From Byssochlamys sp. IMV 00236 (Eukaryota > Ascomycota > Eurotiomycetes > Eurotiales > Thermoascaceae), in assembly GCA_001931875.2 (NCBI GenBank), contig MSJH02000826.1, positions 186,001 through 250,000 on the forward strand: a stretch of DNA of 64,000 bases. Reading direction: 5' to 3'. Positions 10,515 to 23,325 of the stretch are shown here, piece after piece. The position numbers and the translations under genes are program-made. The notes below the pieces were generated by a model. The model was not told where the DNA came from. It ran no database searches and worked only from the letters and a program-made list of their open reading frames with translations. Every line of letters starts with the position of its first letter. The stretch's first letter is position 1.

Positions 10515-10992
10515 ATGTCATCCTTCTTTGGCGGCAGCAGCAGCAGCAGCTCTCCTGCTGCTCCCAATTCCTCCGAGGAAATGAAGACCGCCATCATGAA
10601 GCAGCTCCAAGCCGAAGCTGCCATGACCAACGCCCGCGCTCTTATCGGCGTATGTCTGCCCTCACACTACCTTCTCTTCTCTCCGCTTTGAATTCCCTCC
10701 AAATTCTCCCTCCTTTAAACTGACTCAAAATCAATCCACCTTTCTAACTTCACACTCTCAAAAACAGAAACTCAACGAACACTGCTTCGACCGCTGCATC
10801 CCTACCCCCGGCGACTCTCTCTCCTCCAAGGAGGAAAGCTGCCTCTCGACCTGCATGGAAAAGTACATCTCGACCTGGAACACCGTTAGCCGCACGTACA
10901 TCTCGCGCGTCAGCAAGGAGAGCAAGAAGCTTGGCGGACAGGACTCCGCGGCCATGGCGAGCATGGCTACGGGTGGTAGCGGACTTTTGTAA
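10515..10992 (+). CDS. tim13: Mitochondrial import inner membrane translocase subunit Tim13
   Basis: Small Tim chaperone of the intermembrane space; with Tim8 it escorts hydrophobic precursors to TIM22 and the inner membrane. Exon 1 is 10515-10649 and exon 2 is 10768-10992, giving 119 residues. The intron opens GTATGT and ends AACAG. The twin CX3C motif is clear: C51-C55 (CFDRC) and C70-C74 (CLSTC). A Ser-rich N-terminus and a Gly/Ala/Met-rich C-terminus flank the helical hairpin, as in other fungal Tim13 proteins. The length is slightly above the yeast protein. Confidence 0.95.
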
Positions 10993-11904
10993 ATGTTGCA
11001 CGACTCCAGGAAAGAAAAAAAAACAGGGGGGAATTGGAATCAGGATGAACTTGACTCATGACAATAATGTCCGATGAGCCGAAAATGGGATTTTTGGCAG
11101 GGGTGCAGGTTTGCCATTTCAATCCGATGTGTGATTATAATGTACAATATTGGACCGATATACCGCTGGTTTGTTTGCAATTCTCCCTTTATGAGAAAAG
11201 AAAAGAGGAAAGAAGACGGAATAGTCATCCTGAATAGAAGTCTTGGAATTTCTACCACAACTTGGCATGGTTATCTCTCTTGGTGCATCGCCTACTGGAA
11301 TCGAAGACCCATCCGGGATACGGACTAGGACGTCACAAGTCTGGAAGAAAAGGCAAGTACAATGGACAACCGTCGAGAACACCATAACGCTATATACAGG
11401 GCCATATTCCATACAAACTTGGTTCCAGACAGAATTCAGATTAGAATATAGATCAACATAGACAGCAGCCCATTTAAGATTTCTAGTCTCTACAGGGCGG
11501 AATAATTGAAACAAGAGACATGTATGTATGCGTTCCCTATCCTCGCAAGATCTGGTATCCACAGCGTTCCAACTGATGCCCCAGTGCACCGGAAGATAGC
11601 AAGAAAGCCACCCCCTACAGAAAGCTAATAATAGTTCCACAATTCGATTGTCCTGTTCAGTCCAGGTAGATAAGATGAAGAGATGTCACTGTGAGTGATC
11701 GACTAGCGACCAAAGCCAGGGGCCCGAAGCAGTAAAAGCCCCACACTAGAATATAACCGCACGAGAGCGTATAAGGTAGGATTATGCAGGTTAGCAAAAT
11801 ATAAGATAGTAACGACTATACCGGGACATTGTCGGCGAGATCTGTCATCCAGCGTCTTCTGCTATGCATCTGCATCGTTTCATCGTAATACTAAGCATTG
11901 GAGA
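10993..11904. other. Intergenic region between convergent genes
   Basis: 3' regions of Tim13 and the PKA gene. A 173-codon open frame on the minus strand (11640-11119) has no recognisable motif and sits in the expected 3' UTRs, so I treat it as chance. Nothing else seen. Confidence 0.5.
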
Positions 11905-13362
11905 CTAAAACTCGGAAAACAAATGGCCGTAACTGCGGCATATTAGTATCTGCCTTGAGATAGAGTTGCCAGGTTCAAGGGCCACTTACGGATCATCACC
12001 ATGAGCACCATAGGCTTCACGCTCCTCCGGGTACTTGTCGAATTGGCTGGCATCACCCTGGCCACCTCTAACGGGGGGCACATATGGAGCGTCGATATCT
12101 TTCCTCGCCAAGCGGTCCCATGTCACTTCCGCGAACCAAGGATGGTTCTTGACATCCTCAGAGCCGCCGTGCAAGTTACCAAGTCGCTTCGTGAGATCCG
12201 GCGTGATGAGCTGCGAAAGCAAGTCGACCGCATCGGGGTGCATATAAGGTGGATACTTGATCTTTCCTCGAAGGATATTCTCATAGATCTTCACGGGGGA
12301 GCCACTGTCCCAGAATGGTGTAAAGCCGCACAACATCTCAAAGATCAAAATACCGAGTGACCACCTGCCCCGGGTCAGCAAGTGCACATCTGCAATGTCT
12401 AGGGAACCTGTCTTACCAGTCAACGGATTTGTTATACCCCTTTGACGACACGACTTCCGGGGCCAGATAGTCTGGCGTCCCACAGAGAGTCCATGTGATA
12501 TCGGGAACCTCCTTTGCGAAACCGAAATCGGTAATCTTCAAATGGCCGTGTCGATCCAACAGCAAGTTTTCGGGCTTGAGATCTCGGTAGATGATATGCT
12601 GAGAGTGCAGATATTCCAAGGCCAATGTCACCTCAGCGGCATAGAATTTGGCGACGGGATTGGGGAAACGCTGTGTTGCTGTCAGTATCTGGCTGATTGA
12701 CAGCGCGGAGAGCAAGAGTGAGAAAGGAAAGCGCTTACCTGCGACTTGCGAAGCAGACTAAACAACTCTCCACCCTCCACGAAATCCATGACCATGTATA
12801 GGTTGTTCGAGTCCTGAAATGTACCCCATAATGTGATCAAGAAGGGATGCCGGACGCGTTGCAGCATCCTCCTTTCGTCATTGGTGTGTTCGACTTGTTT
12901 CATCTTGACGACTTGCGCCTTCTTCAGCACCTTGATCGCATAGAAGCGGTGGTTGTGCTTGGACTGCACCAGATGCACTCGACCAAAACTGCCTGTTCCC
13001 AGGGTCCGCTGGATCGAGAAGTCCTCCAATAGATATTTTCCTTTGAGCTGTCGAGGTTGCGCCTTCACAGCCTGCTGCTGTGATTGACTTCCATGGTGCC
13101 CTCCCCCGGCCGCCTGCGCATCGTGGTGGTTTATTAGGTGGTGTATGCTGGAGACATTCTGATGCTGGGAAGCCGAGGAGGGGTGCGACTGCGCTACTGT
13201 CGAGTTCATCTGTGACTGGTTGCTGGAATGGTTTGCATCAACGGGGGAATTGGGATTGGTGTGATTGTCCGCGCCGGTCTCCTGTGAGGAATTGATCTCC
13301 TTTGATAGGCTGTTGGAGTCCTTCGTCCGCTTCTTCTTCAGTAGGCCTCCGAGAGTCGGCAT
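11905..13362 (-). CDS. pkaC1: cAMP-dependent protein kinase catalytic subunit
   Basis: Ser/Thr kinase that executes cAMP signalling (growth, germination, carbon sensing, development). Four exons: 13362-12739, 12670-12417, 12364-11990 and 11932-11905, 426 residues, all phases closing. The first 110 residues are a low-complexity Gln/His/Ser/Asn extension typical of filamentous fungi. The kinase domain shows the Gly loop GTGSFGRVH, catalytic lysine in [36 protein letters not shown] (activation-loop Thr in TWTLCGTP) and the AGC C-tail. The last exon is only 28 bases and supplies YGHLFSEF, the hydrophobic FxxF motif; missing it would truncate the protein. A closely related second catalytic subunit is usual in moulds, but the AGC features and long N-terminus favour the main one. 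Confidence 0.94.
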
Positions 13363-14138
13363 GAGAAGGGATCTGTAGCAGTTTCAGACTACCACGGAGT
13401 TCGCCAGATGAATCATGAGCTGTCCAGCACCAATTGACCCCAGTCGAGGACTCTTTGGCTCGACAAATTGCCCTTGGTTCGGAGCTCTCGGGTATGGACT
13501 CCCGACAGACGGCGGACAGACGTAATCGCCGGGCTCTCAGGTTGAGATTGGCGATTAGCAGAGCGCTGGGGAAAGCCTCCTCGAGGAGAAGGAACTTCGT
13601 CCTGGTGACTGCTGAGGATGGAAGAGATAGGGGGTGGTGCAGTCGCAATGGTTGGGGAAATTGAGACGAGCGGGCGGGGTTGGGAGGGAGGAAACACGGG
13701 TGATGACGGTGATGCTGCTGCTGCTGCTATTGCTACTCCCAGAAGTTGCGATGGCAGTGAGCTACTAAGCGTCCGGAGAGTTGAAGCTGTCAGCCCTGCC
13801 CCGCGCAGGCAGGAGTCGTGAACGATCACGGATTGGGGGTTTTCTCAAGCGACGCTGATGCTCCACCCTCGTGCTGGTAAATGAGAAGCACTGTGAGCTT
13901 TTCCAGCTGAACGTTCACACACAGTGGCTCCCGGCAAGCCGTTTCCGGAACGTTGCCAAAGGACACCACAATTGGCGGTTTGGGTCGGGAGGGGTTCGAG
14001 TACAAGTGATGCCACCGACAACAGCAACGGGGAAACAGGAAGCAGAAAGCGTCAAGGAAAAGCAGCAGGAATCGAGACCGGTAGTAGTGTGGATTGGAGA
14101 GTGGACTACCAGGTTGTAACAAGCGCAGGTTCAAGGGA

Positions 14139-14162
14139 CAAGCAAGCAAGCAAGCAAGCAAG
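14139..14162. repeat. (CAAG)n microsatellite
   Basis: Six tandem CAAG units, followed by CAG. It lies about 0.8 kb upstream of the PKA start codon. Simple-sequence repeat likely to vary in length between strains. Confidence 0.85.
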
Positions 14163-16318
14163 CAGAGAGGATGACAGCAGGGCGGTTAACTACTAGTCAG
14201 TTAACTAGTTAGTGAATTACTTAGACGAGTCGGGAGAGGCAGTGGAGGCCCTGGGGAGAGAAGAATATAACTCAAGACGAGGCGTTCTCTGTCAACTCCC
14301 TCGGACATTATTATTCACTAACTAATTAACTAATTAATCATTATTAACTATCCCATTTCATTCATTTATTTCGTCCATTCATTCATTCGCAGGAATCTAG
14401 CTAGCCTCTGGGGAGCCACTAGTTATGCTACAGGACAGCCGCGACAGGCAAAACGCCCACCTTTTTGCACCATCACCACCGTCACTATCTAATCCTTCAG
14501 CATCCATGATTCCTCTATATGATGCTCTCTTTTCCCTTTCCCTTTTCCCTTGCTCCGCGACCGTCGTGTTTGGTTGGGGCGAACCGTGGATCACGAAAGG
14601 ACGAGGCCCCGCTCCGGTTGATTCATATCATTTAGATTCAACCAACACGGCCGACAATCGTCATCTGCGACGCTTGTGTAATGAAATTCGGTTGAAATCA
14701 GGGCACATCGCAGTCGTCCCTTCGATCTCTCTTTTTCCGGCTAAAAGCATCACGGTGCGATGCGAACGTGCGATATCATTATTATTATTCCACACCCTCA
14801 GTGCCTACTGTCTCCCCTCAGCTCGTATAACTTAAGTAATAGATAGTTAGCTCCCGCTCCGATACTTAGTCAATTACAGCTTTTCTCCGGGTCGATCGAC
14901 AACCTGAGCGGTGGGAACTCAGTTACCATACAGAACTCCCCGACAGAGCACGGAAGGCCCCAGAGAATATCCAGACCCAATAATACTCGAAAACCATCCT
15001 GCCAGGTACGCCAGTATGATGCAAAAACCCCGTCTTCCCTCGGAGACAATTACGCCCAGGAAAGAAGCATGCAGGCTTTGCCATCCAGCGTCTAATTTAT
15101 GGTACTGTATCTACAGGGGACAGAAAAACAATTTTCCCTCATTGCAGAGACTAGGTAAATCTGTGAGAAATTGAGAATACTAGTTAGTGTCAAATATTAC
15201 TCCTAGACCGACAATTAGAAAGCGGAGAGAGAAGAGAAGAAAGAGAGATAATAATCCTCTAGGTAGATATGGATTAGACGCGCGCATGACTTCTGAATCT
15301 GATGTGCGTACCATAATCCCGACGCCTCCCCCGGTATGTCATTCGATAACAGTGTCCTGTAACGGTAGTCTGGTCAATAATTAGTCGATTCTGTCTGGTC
15401 CGTCCATCAGTACTCCGTCTCTGCCGGCGTTGGCTGGCTAGACAACTCCCGAACTTCAACTAACGAATGGGCGGTCTTTAGTTAGCTACTCCAGTTAATC
15501 CTGCTTAAGTGATCCCCTCACACTTGAGACATTGGAAACTACTAGTTACTTACTACTGTTACTGTACTATTGATCTACCTTCTATTTAATCCTACCTCAA
15601 TCCTGATTCTACTTAGAGAAAATGAGTGTCTTAAGGTAACAGGTAAACAGGTTCCTTTTCAAAAACACGCAATCTGATTATTATATGAATGGGGTATTGG
15701 TTGCCAATCAACGAGTAAAGAGTATCCTAAAAAAGCACAGGACAATTCTAACCTAAGTAACTAGCTGCTATTGGGCACTGCTCTCCATCCAACACTAGGC
15801 CTACTGGCCTACTACTCTAGTCTATATCCAGTTTTAGATACATACCGTACTCTTTAAGTGCCGAGGTTAACGACATCTTAATCAAGAGACGTGTCCGCCT
15901 CATTTAGTTCGCCCTGCCTCAGTCTAGATTTAGAACAAAGAGAATCACTAAAGAGTCTCGGAGAATTTGTGATATCATATTTAAACGTTTACTGTAAGAT
16001 CCTAATAGTACTATTCTATCGGAGAAGCTTGTCTGAAGAGTCGAGCCAGACCGACTTTGCTTCCCCACTACTTACGGCGCAACTATGCATACTCGAATCA
16101 CTAGCACTCTCCTATATAGGAACTATACTTCGCCTTGTTATGCAAATAATCACAGATGTTTTCATACATTGCATCGTGAGATAAGAGAGCATCAGTGGGA
16201 ACATAACAACCCCATATCTAGCTACACTAAATAGACATACTTGGACCTATAAGACTCCACCAGCACGTGCAATCGCTCCCAACAAGACAGGTTACAAGCT
16301 TTTGTTAGCTTTTTTTGC

Positions 16319-16345
16319 AAGAAAAAGAAAAAGAAAAAGAAAAAG
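16319..16345. repeat. (AAAAAG)n microsatellite
   Basis: Four to five tandem hexamers just beyond the Sin1 stop codon, within its probable 3' UTR (a pyrimidine tract on the coding strand). Confidence 0.85.
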
Positions 16346-16410
16346 GACATAAGTGAAAAACAAGTCGTAGCAGATATTCAGCTCAGTCAATAGCATGACG
16401 GACAAAAGCT

Positions 16411-19156
16411 TTAAATGCGATAATGTGCCATGTTTTTCTTAATCTCCTCCACAATCTCCGCTGCCTCCACTGCATTGCGCGCCTCGAAATCGTACCGCTT
16501 CTGCTCGTTGGCCTCGTTTCCCCGCAAGATCACGACGCGGAAGCTCTTGGGATGGCGTCGACTGACTTTACATCCCACCACGTCATTAAAACTGATCGAC
16601 CGCGTTTTGGTGCTAGTGTCGAAGACGCCTTTGCCAGTGTCTCCGGGCATGATATGCATATAGTCGTTATCGAACGCGAGGACACGCTGGTTGGAAGCAG
16701 TAAATGACATTGGTTGTTTGCGGAATACCTGGTATCGACGGTAGTAGCCCCCGATGAGATCTTGCTTCTGTGCAAGCGGATGAAGCATCTGTTGTCCACT
16801 CTTCTTGCCTTTCTTGGTCGGTGCGCTGGTCGTGCTGTCAACCAGAAGTGGCGCGTTAGGAGATGAGCTGCCTGGAGAGCCTGTCAAAGAGAGTGGACCT
16901 GCACCAAAACGCCGGCGGACGAGATCAAGCTCCGTGATATTCCCTAAAGCTTCAACGGTACGATCGAGCGGTGCCACTGTGTTCGACCCCATAACCTTGA
17001 GGAGATAATTGCCCTTGTCAAGGCCCCATCTTTTGCAGACTGAGTCGAGAATCTCCGCGATATAGCTATCAGTGGAAGTATTCAGCGTCATGACCTGGGT
17101 CGAAGCCTCCAAGTTGATAAATCGGATCTTCAGTGTCTTCTGCACCCCCATACGGGGCGTGGCATGCGACGTGGGCACCGCGGGACGGTCAGCAGGTGTG
17201 AGTGAAGTGTCATTAAGAGCTGACGAAAACGGTTGTCCCAGTATAGGATTGAGCCTCGTTGTTGTTGTTGTAGTAGTAGCTTTGTTGGCCGCAGCTGGCG
17301 GTTCATTTGCTGCAGCGGGCGCGGGCTGGCTTGCACCAGCGCTCTCCTCAGCGGCCGCAGCTTGACTGTATTTAGGGTATAGTCTTTCGTTCTCCTCGAA
17401 TTCCGCTTGAGTAGCCTCTACGAGCGCAAACTCATCGTAAGGCTTGTTCCTTGACCGGCCTCTCAATGCAGCTGCCCTGTTGTTGTTAGATGTGAAGTCA
17501 GCAATCGGCAGGTTCCTCCCCAGAGGCGGGAAGTCATATTCGACTTCGCCATCTTCTACCATCCTCAAGGTCCATCGGTTCACATTAAGTTTCTCTCCCC
17601 CTATAGGTGGTTCACGGCCTTCCTTAATGTATGTCCAGAGACATAATCCGATAGCCTCGGTGACAGTGACAGGGCCTGGGGGATCACCATCTGTGGACTC
17701 CCGCACTAGCGGCATCTCGAAGGGTTCATCTGGCTCTGATGAAAAGGGAGCATAGATCTTGATATTCAAAGCCGTGTCACAGCCTTTGCCGGAAAGTATG
17801 GCAAACCGTTCCACAGGGTTCGCGGGGGCTTTCTTTCTAGCATTGAGCTCCTTGGAGAGCAGACTGATAGGCTGAACAGTGCTGATAGGCCGTGGAGGAG
17901 GTAAATCTATTTCTGCTGCGGGGGTCCTTGACTTCCTAGGAGACGCGTTCTGGGATCCGCTCCTGTTCCGCAATTTGTGCATGATTGCCATGGGTGATGA
18001 TGAATCTAAACTGGCGGTTATATCATCGTCTTCCAGCAATGACCCTGATCCTGCAGTAGCGTCAAACTCGGAGGAGAGAGCAGATCCGACAGATTCAGCA
18101 CCAGAATCTTCGTCCTGCTCATTCAGCTCTTCCATAGTCACGGTTCCCGTACCCGAGTGGCGTTGGTCTGACCTTTTCTTTGAAGGCTCTATGACCTGGT
18201 TCCGGGATGAGAACTGGATCGATCTTCTCTTGTCTAATGCAGAAGGATCAAGCTCGTTGTCGGAGGACATGTCACTGCTCGTAGTGGTATCACGACGCGC
18301 ACGTTCCTTGACTACATCGACCGCACCCATAGATCCACGTCTGAAATAGCTGCCTGTAGACGGGCGTGAGGGAGAGGTCACCAGAAGTTCGGGGCCATCG
18401 TTACGATCCAGGGCCCTTATCGGCGAGGACCCTGCACGGGTCCGTATAGGCATCTTTGAGAATTTGATTTGTTGAGCGGCCCTGCAACATGTGAGTACGG
18501 GATATGAGTCTCTCAATGCTCCCTCTAAGGGGAGAAATGCAAAGATATCCATGAACTAACCTCGGTGCCGACTCTCCTTCCTCGTCACTCTCATCACTCA
18601 AGTCACTGCTGTCTTCTTCTTCTGCCTCCCGATGCCTCTGTTCCTGTTGTTGCCGATCACGTCGACGGTTTCTTTTCCCTCCTCTTCCATGATGCCGTAC
18701 CCCAAATGTATAGGTCCCACCTCCACCGCCTGTCACCATGCCACCTTCCTCGTCCTCGCCTTCATCCCCGAATCCGAAGCCCCTCTCCCCATTCTCCCCT
18801 TCTTCATTTCTGGCAAACTGGTAGTATTCCGATGCGACCGCACCAGCCGTAGGTATGGGTGGAGAATAGGTGCGCTTGATTTGAGCGGCGACACTCTGAG
18901 TGGTGGGGTTGGCAGATATTGACGACCAGCCGGCAGCGCGGAAGCCAGGTGTGTTGAGTATGTTGTTGTTTACATTGATGAGGCGTTCGCCGACACCGTC
19001 TTTGATCATGGACAGATAGGAGGTCCGTAATTGCCAAATGGTAAAACTGAATCCATTTAGTCCTCTTGGTCAGCATCATGGTTACAGTGGCAGACTTTCA
19101 CATAGCGGTGGGGGTTTACCAGTCGCTACTTACTCTTCATTCTGAAGGAGAGACAT
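16411..19156 (-). CDS. sin1: Sin1 / AvoA-like TORC2 subunit
   Basis: Stress-activated MAPK-interacting protein Sin1, the TORC2 subunit that recruits AGC-kinase substrates such as Ypk/Akt. Three exons: 19156-19134, 19046-18561 and 18481-16411, 859 residues. The first exon is only 23 bases (MSLLQNE plus part of the next codon); the join yields the conserved FTIWQLRTSYL motif, which supports this start over the in-frame ATG at 19009. A disordered acidic/Ser-rich region follows. The CRIM domain lies at about residues 385-505 (GLCLWTYIKEGREPP, FPPLGRN), the Ras-binding-like domain at about 615-700, and the PH domain at about 745-859 (QVFRKQPMSF, AFDNDYMHIMP, KTRSISFNDVVG). All hallmark domains are present. 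Confidence 0.93.
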
Positions 19157-19795
19157 CTTTCGAGTTTCGGAGTTGTCGACTGAAAAGAACGAAACTGTGT
19201 TTCCCTCACGAGCTCTTCCCTAGCCAGTGTGACTCGAGCAAGGCGAAAACAAGGTAAATCAAGTCGTGAACTGCATGGAACTCTTTGACATCACATCCAG
19301 TGAAGGACGGTCAACATACACCTGCGACGCTTCGAGAAAGTAAATGAGGGCCGTGTTCGATCAGGACCAGCCTGATCTAAGGAACGAAGAAAACGATTCT
19401 AGACGTAAAGGACGCGACGATATAAGCATGATCTCCCTCTACTAGGTACCTAGTAACGGGTGTAGGAGTGAGATCGTCGCGAGGCCGAGGCTTGATGGGG
19501 GGCTGATGGGGCTCCGCTCCTTGGCGTCTTCAGCCACGGCATCTCATAACTAAGAATACTTCCCAGTTACACATAGTACTTCTTGGAGGCGCTGTCGTCA
19601 ATGGATAATTCTTTATTATAATACATGCACTGATCATGATAGAATGGCAACAGACCGCTGAACAACCACTCCGTTGCAAATAGCCTGGCGGTACATGACG
19701 GTTTCCAGCATTAAATGTACAGCGTTCAAAGCACTAAATGGACATCGCGAGTCCTAAGAATGATACCGGGCAGAATGGAAATGCAATAACCATGC
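19157..19795. other. Intergenic region (Sin1 upstream, Rfc1 downstream)
   Basis: Both neighbours are on the minus strand, so this is the Sin1 promoter plus the Rfc1 3' region. A short direct/inverted TAGGTACCTAG motif (centre near 19448) is palindromic. No gene seen. Confidence 0.45.
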
Positions 19796-22700
19796 TCAGG
19801 CTTTTGCTTTAGGCTTCCGACCCCGCCCCTTCTTGGGCTTTTCCTCCTCTTCGTCGTCGTCGATAAAATCCTCTTGGTTCCCACCCTTTTTGCCCTTCGT
19901 GGCTTTCTTCCCCTTTGCTGCTCCTCCCTTCGAGGCTGGCTTCTTCGGGACCTTCACATATTTGTCTTTTTTGAGGTCGAGCTCTTCGCTCTCATCGTCT
20001 TCCTTGGTCTCGGCATCTAAGACTTCTTCTCCCTCGTCCGATTCATCGATAGCTTCTTCGATGTCCGGCTTCTCTCGGGGTATGTTCTTAGGCGCTACAA
20101 TGCTGCTCGCCTTCATGAATGGGATAGGATGCGACCGTTGGTTGTAAAGGCGTGTAAAAGTGGCTTTCGTCTGACTCTCCAGTTTGACCTTAGACTCGTC
20201 CATGGGACCCAAGCCGAGCTCGACCATAGCATCCCAGTCATCGCGGGTCAAGAAATAGCTGTCCATTAGATCAATGACACCCTCAACGCTCTCTTTTCCT
20301 TCATCCATCATTCTGCGGATCAATCTGTCCCACAGAAGCGGGAAATACTGCTGTCTGACTTCGTCGCGATCGCCCGAGGAGCGAAGACGCATATGGGCTT
20401 GTATTTCTTTGATGTATCGCGAAAGTTTCCCTGAGAACGTTGTCAGCGAGCAGTAGGACAAACATTAGACAGTAATAACATACCTTGCTTGCTGTTCTGG
20501 CCGAGCCAACTAGTAAATGTTGGTCGCTCAACCATATTACCAGATACGAAACTAGCCGGGCGGACAAAACTAAAGGCAGCATGTGTTGGCATCAAACTCC
20601 ATTGTTGTTGTGCGCCATGGATCATTCTATCCACGAGATCACCATCACTAATGCTTGAGGCTGCATTTTCGGCCAGCTCGAGCAATTTCAGGTTGCGCTC
20701 CTTCCCTTGATAACCGCCAGCTAGAGTCGGGTTCGTCTTTAGATAGTTTTCCTGTAGCATGAGATAACTGAATTCATGGTCGTTGAAGTACAGCTCGATT
20801 TTGTCATTCAATGTAGCCTTCGAGCTTTGGGAGAACATCTGGGCGCTCAATATCTTGCTGACGATATCCCAAGGCTTCAGGATAACGTGCTTCTCCCATG
20901 CTTTCGACAACTCTTTGCCCTTGTCGTAGTCAAGATTTTGCTGGTCGAGCTTCACTGTAGAGAGCATATTAATGACTTGGCGTATATCGGCATGAGTGCC
21001 TTCAATCAGCCCGTCCAAGACCTGAGGCGGAATCTTCAAGCCCTCCCTAAAACAGATAGTTGAGAGCCTCGCCCGTATCTGATCGGCAGTCGGTCTTCTG
21101 AAGGGCAAGTCAAATGTTACATGATCGAAAGGCTTCATCTTTGGAAGTCTTCGGTCATTGCAGATGAGGATAAGTGGAATTCGGGTCTTTTTGGCAACAG
21201 CAGCTAGAGCGCCAACGCCACCCCGGTCACCGGCTGACATTCCATCGACTTCATCCATAATGAGAACCATCTTCTTTTTGTCGCTCTCGACCTTTTGCCC
21301 TGCGCCGGCAAAATAACCTTGCAGAGAGGTCGTGTCCAGGACACCAAGCAAGCCGTTTTCTACAAGCTTCTTGCTTCGGGTATCACTTGCATTTGTCTCA
21401 ACAACGTCGTAGTTCTCTAGTTTGGCAACCAGATGTGCTGCCGTTGTCTTTCCGATACCCGGCGGGCCGTGAATCATGACAGCACGATAGAGACCTAATC
21501 CATCCTTGCCCGGTCTCTTGAAGTTCAACTTTGCGTTCGTATGCCACTCCCTCAGCCAAATCTGAAGCTTTTCAACCATGCCTTTGTTTCCACATATCAT
21601 GTTTATAGACGTCGGGGCATACTTTGTTGTCCAGAGGCGATCATCCACCCTGGGTCCTTGGGAGCTTGAAGGGGCCTGTGACCCCTGCGGAGCGTTGGCT
21701 CCCAATGTTCCCACACTCTTGATCTTCTGCTTCTCCTCTCGATCAATCTCAGCAGCCATGGCTCGAATCTTTTCTTCCTCGGCTTTTTTCTTAGCGGCAT
21801 ATTGTTCCGCCGCCTTTCCATCACCGCCATTTGGTGGCAGTCGACGAATCAGCTCAAAGAGACCATCCTCATTTATAGTCTTGATCTTGAATTTTTGAAT
21901 TGTCTCGAGCTTTTTAGGTCCAGCGTCACTTCCTAGGACCACATAGCTTGTCTTCGAGCTGGGCGCAGTAGTGACTTTGCCGCCGTACCGTTTCACAAGC
22001 GACTGTCCTTCATCACGGCCCAGAGTATCTAAAATACCAGTAAAGACAAAGGACAGGCCAGCAAGGCAATTTTCGGCACCGACTGGCATCTCCTTAGTCC
22101 CAGCTCCCGGCGGAGGTTGTGTGTGTTGGGCATGCTGAGCAAAGTTGAATTTCTTGGAGTCGCCAGACTTCTTCGGAGGCGAAGGTGGTCTAACAGTTGG
22201 GATACTGTCGAATATATCCTGGATTTCTTTACTCTCCGGCTTATCCTGCTTTGTCGACGCCGCCTTTGGCTTCTTGGGCGTCGCCTTTGCCGATGACGGC
22301 TTGGCTTTCTTCTTTGCGTCCTCATACGAATCATCATCTTCGCCCTTGTCAAGTAGAGCTTCCGACTTTCGTTTCCGTCGCGAAGGTTTAGAGGACACAG
22401 GGGCATCCTCCATCTCCACATCTTCCTTATCAACTGACGCTTTCTTTCGGCTCTCCGATTCTTTTCGAGCCGCTACTGCAGGCCGTACGACCAGCTCCTC
22501 GAAGTCACTTCCATCATCGTCCTCTTCGACATAATCATCATCACCTCTGCCGGGCTTCTGGTATTCTGTCGCGAAAATGTCATCACCACCGAGATTCTCT
22601 TCTTCGTCCACGGTATGGAGCTTCTTGCCTCGTGGCGGGTTACGCTTCACACTCTCTTTCCCGATAGACGGAGGGGTCTCTGGAGGCATCTTGAATTCAG

Positions 22701-23325
22701 CAGACTTCTTAGATCCGGGTGTGCCTTTCTCGTTTTTCTCTTGCGCCTCGGGTGCAGCAGTCGTAGATTCACTTTTAGCCTTTGGGGGCCGGCCCCTCTT
22801 CTTTGAGGAAGCGAAGTAATCAGAGGTGGACGTTGGCTCTCCTTTCGTTACTTCCTCTTTCCTGGATCGTAACATGTGTCAGCTGAAGGCAAGGTTTAGA
22901 ATGTGACCGGGAAATACAATACTTTTCAGACGCTGGCTTAGGCTTCGGCGCCGGAGCTTTTTGCTCGACTACCTCTTCATCGTCACTATCGTCGACGACC
23001 TTCCTGCTTCCTGTTTTTATATTAGCGGCTGCGATTGAGATAGAAATTTCTGGCTGACATACGCTTCTTTCTAGCAGTGGACTGGTCCTGTAGAAATGAT
23101 TGTATCAGCAAAGCTAAGCTTAACTAAATTGTAATAGTGGACGAAAGGATTGGGTGCAAAATGTAGATTTGACCTTTGCGAATTCACTTAATAACGAAGG
23201 AAATGCAGAGAAAATGTATAGTTTCCTTTGCTTCATGGACATACCTCTGTCTTCTTAGCTGGTGCCTTCGGAGCTGAGCCTTGGGCGGGCTTGCCACCGA
23301 AGAAGCTCCTGATGTCCGCAGGCAT
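19796..23325 (-). CDS. rfc1: Replication factor C large subunit (Rfc1)
   Basis: Largest subunit of the clamp loader that opens PCNA and loads it on primer-template DNA. Five exons: 23325-23245, 23087-23063, 23010-22923, 22861-20484 and 20430-19796, 1068 residues, phases closing throughout. The N-terminus MPADIRSFFGGK resembles a PIP-box-like PCNA-binding motif and matches the usual Rfc1 start. A long charged Lys/Ser-rich linker follows. A BRCT domain lies at about residues 330-415 (FVFTGILDTLGR, KRYGGKVT). The AAA+ module has Walker A GPPGIGKTT near residue 530 and Walker B LIMDEVDG. The C-terminal Rfc1 domain and a basic KGRGRKPKAKA tail complete it. Divergent with the uL16m gene, start codons 333 bases apart. 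Confidence 0.94.

Larger units (their letters stand above)
13363..16410. other. Long (3 kb) non-coding region upstream of PKA and downstream of Sin1
   Basis: It contains the PKA upstream region and the Sin1 3' region. Features seen: a (CAAG)n tract at 14139-14162, AT-rich blocks with repeated TTAACTA/TTAACTAG words near 14190-14215 and 14320-14350, and an (AAAAAG)n tract at 16319-16345. Several 60-140 codon open frames occur on both strands but show no family motif. A long regulated leader with upstream ORFs would fit a kinase gene, but this is inference. Confidence 0.5.

Noticed and set aside
11119..11640. 173-codon minus-strand frame between Tim13 and PKA
   Set aside because: No family features; lies where two 3' UTRs meet.
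13413..13829. 138-codon minus-strand frame upstream of PKA
   Set aside because: Could be in the PKA leader but has Ser/Pro low complexity and no homology signal; kept only as possible upstream ORF.
14139..14162. CAAG tandem repeats as a CRISPR-like array
   Set aside because: Simple microsatellite with no spacers; the host is a eukaryote.
14425..14835. 136-codon plus-strand frame
   Set aside because: No motif, no splice partners, compositionally like surrounding non-coding DNA.
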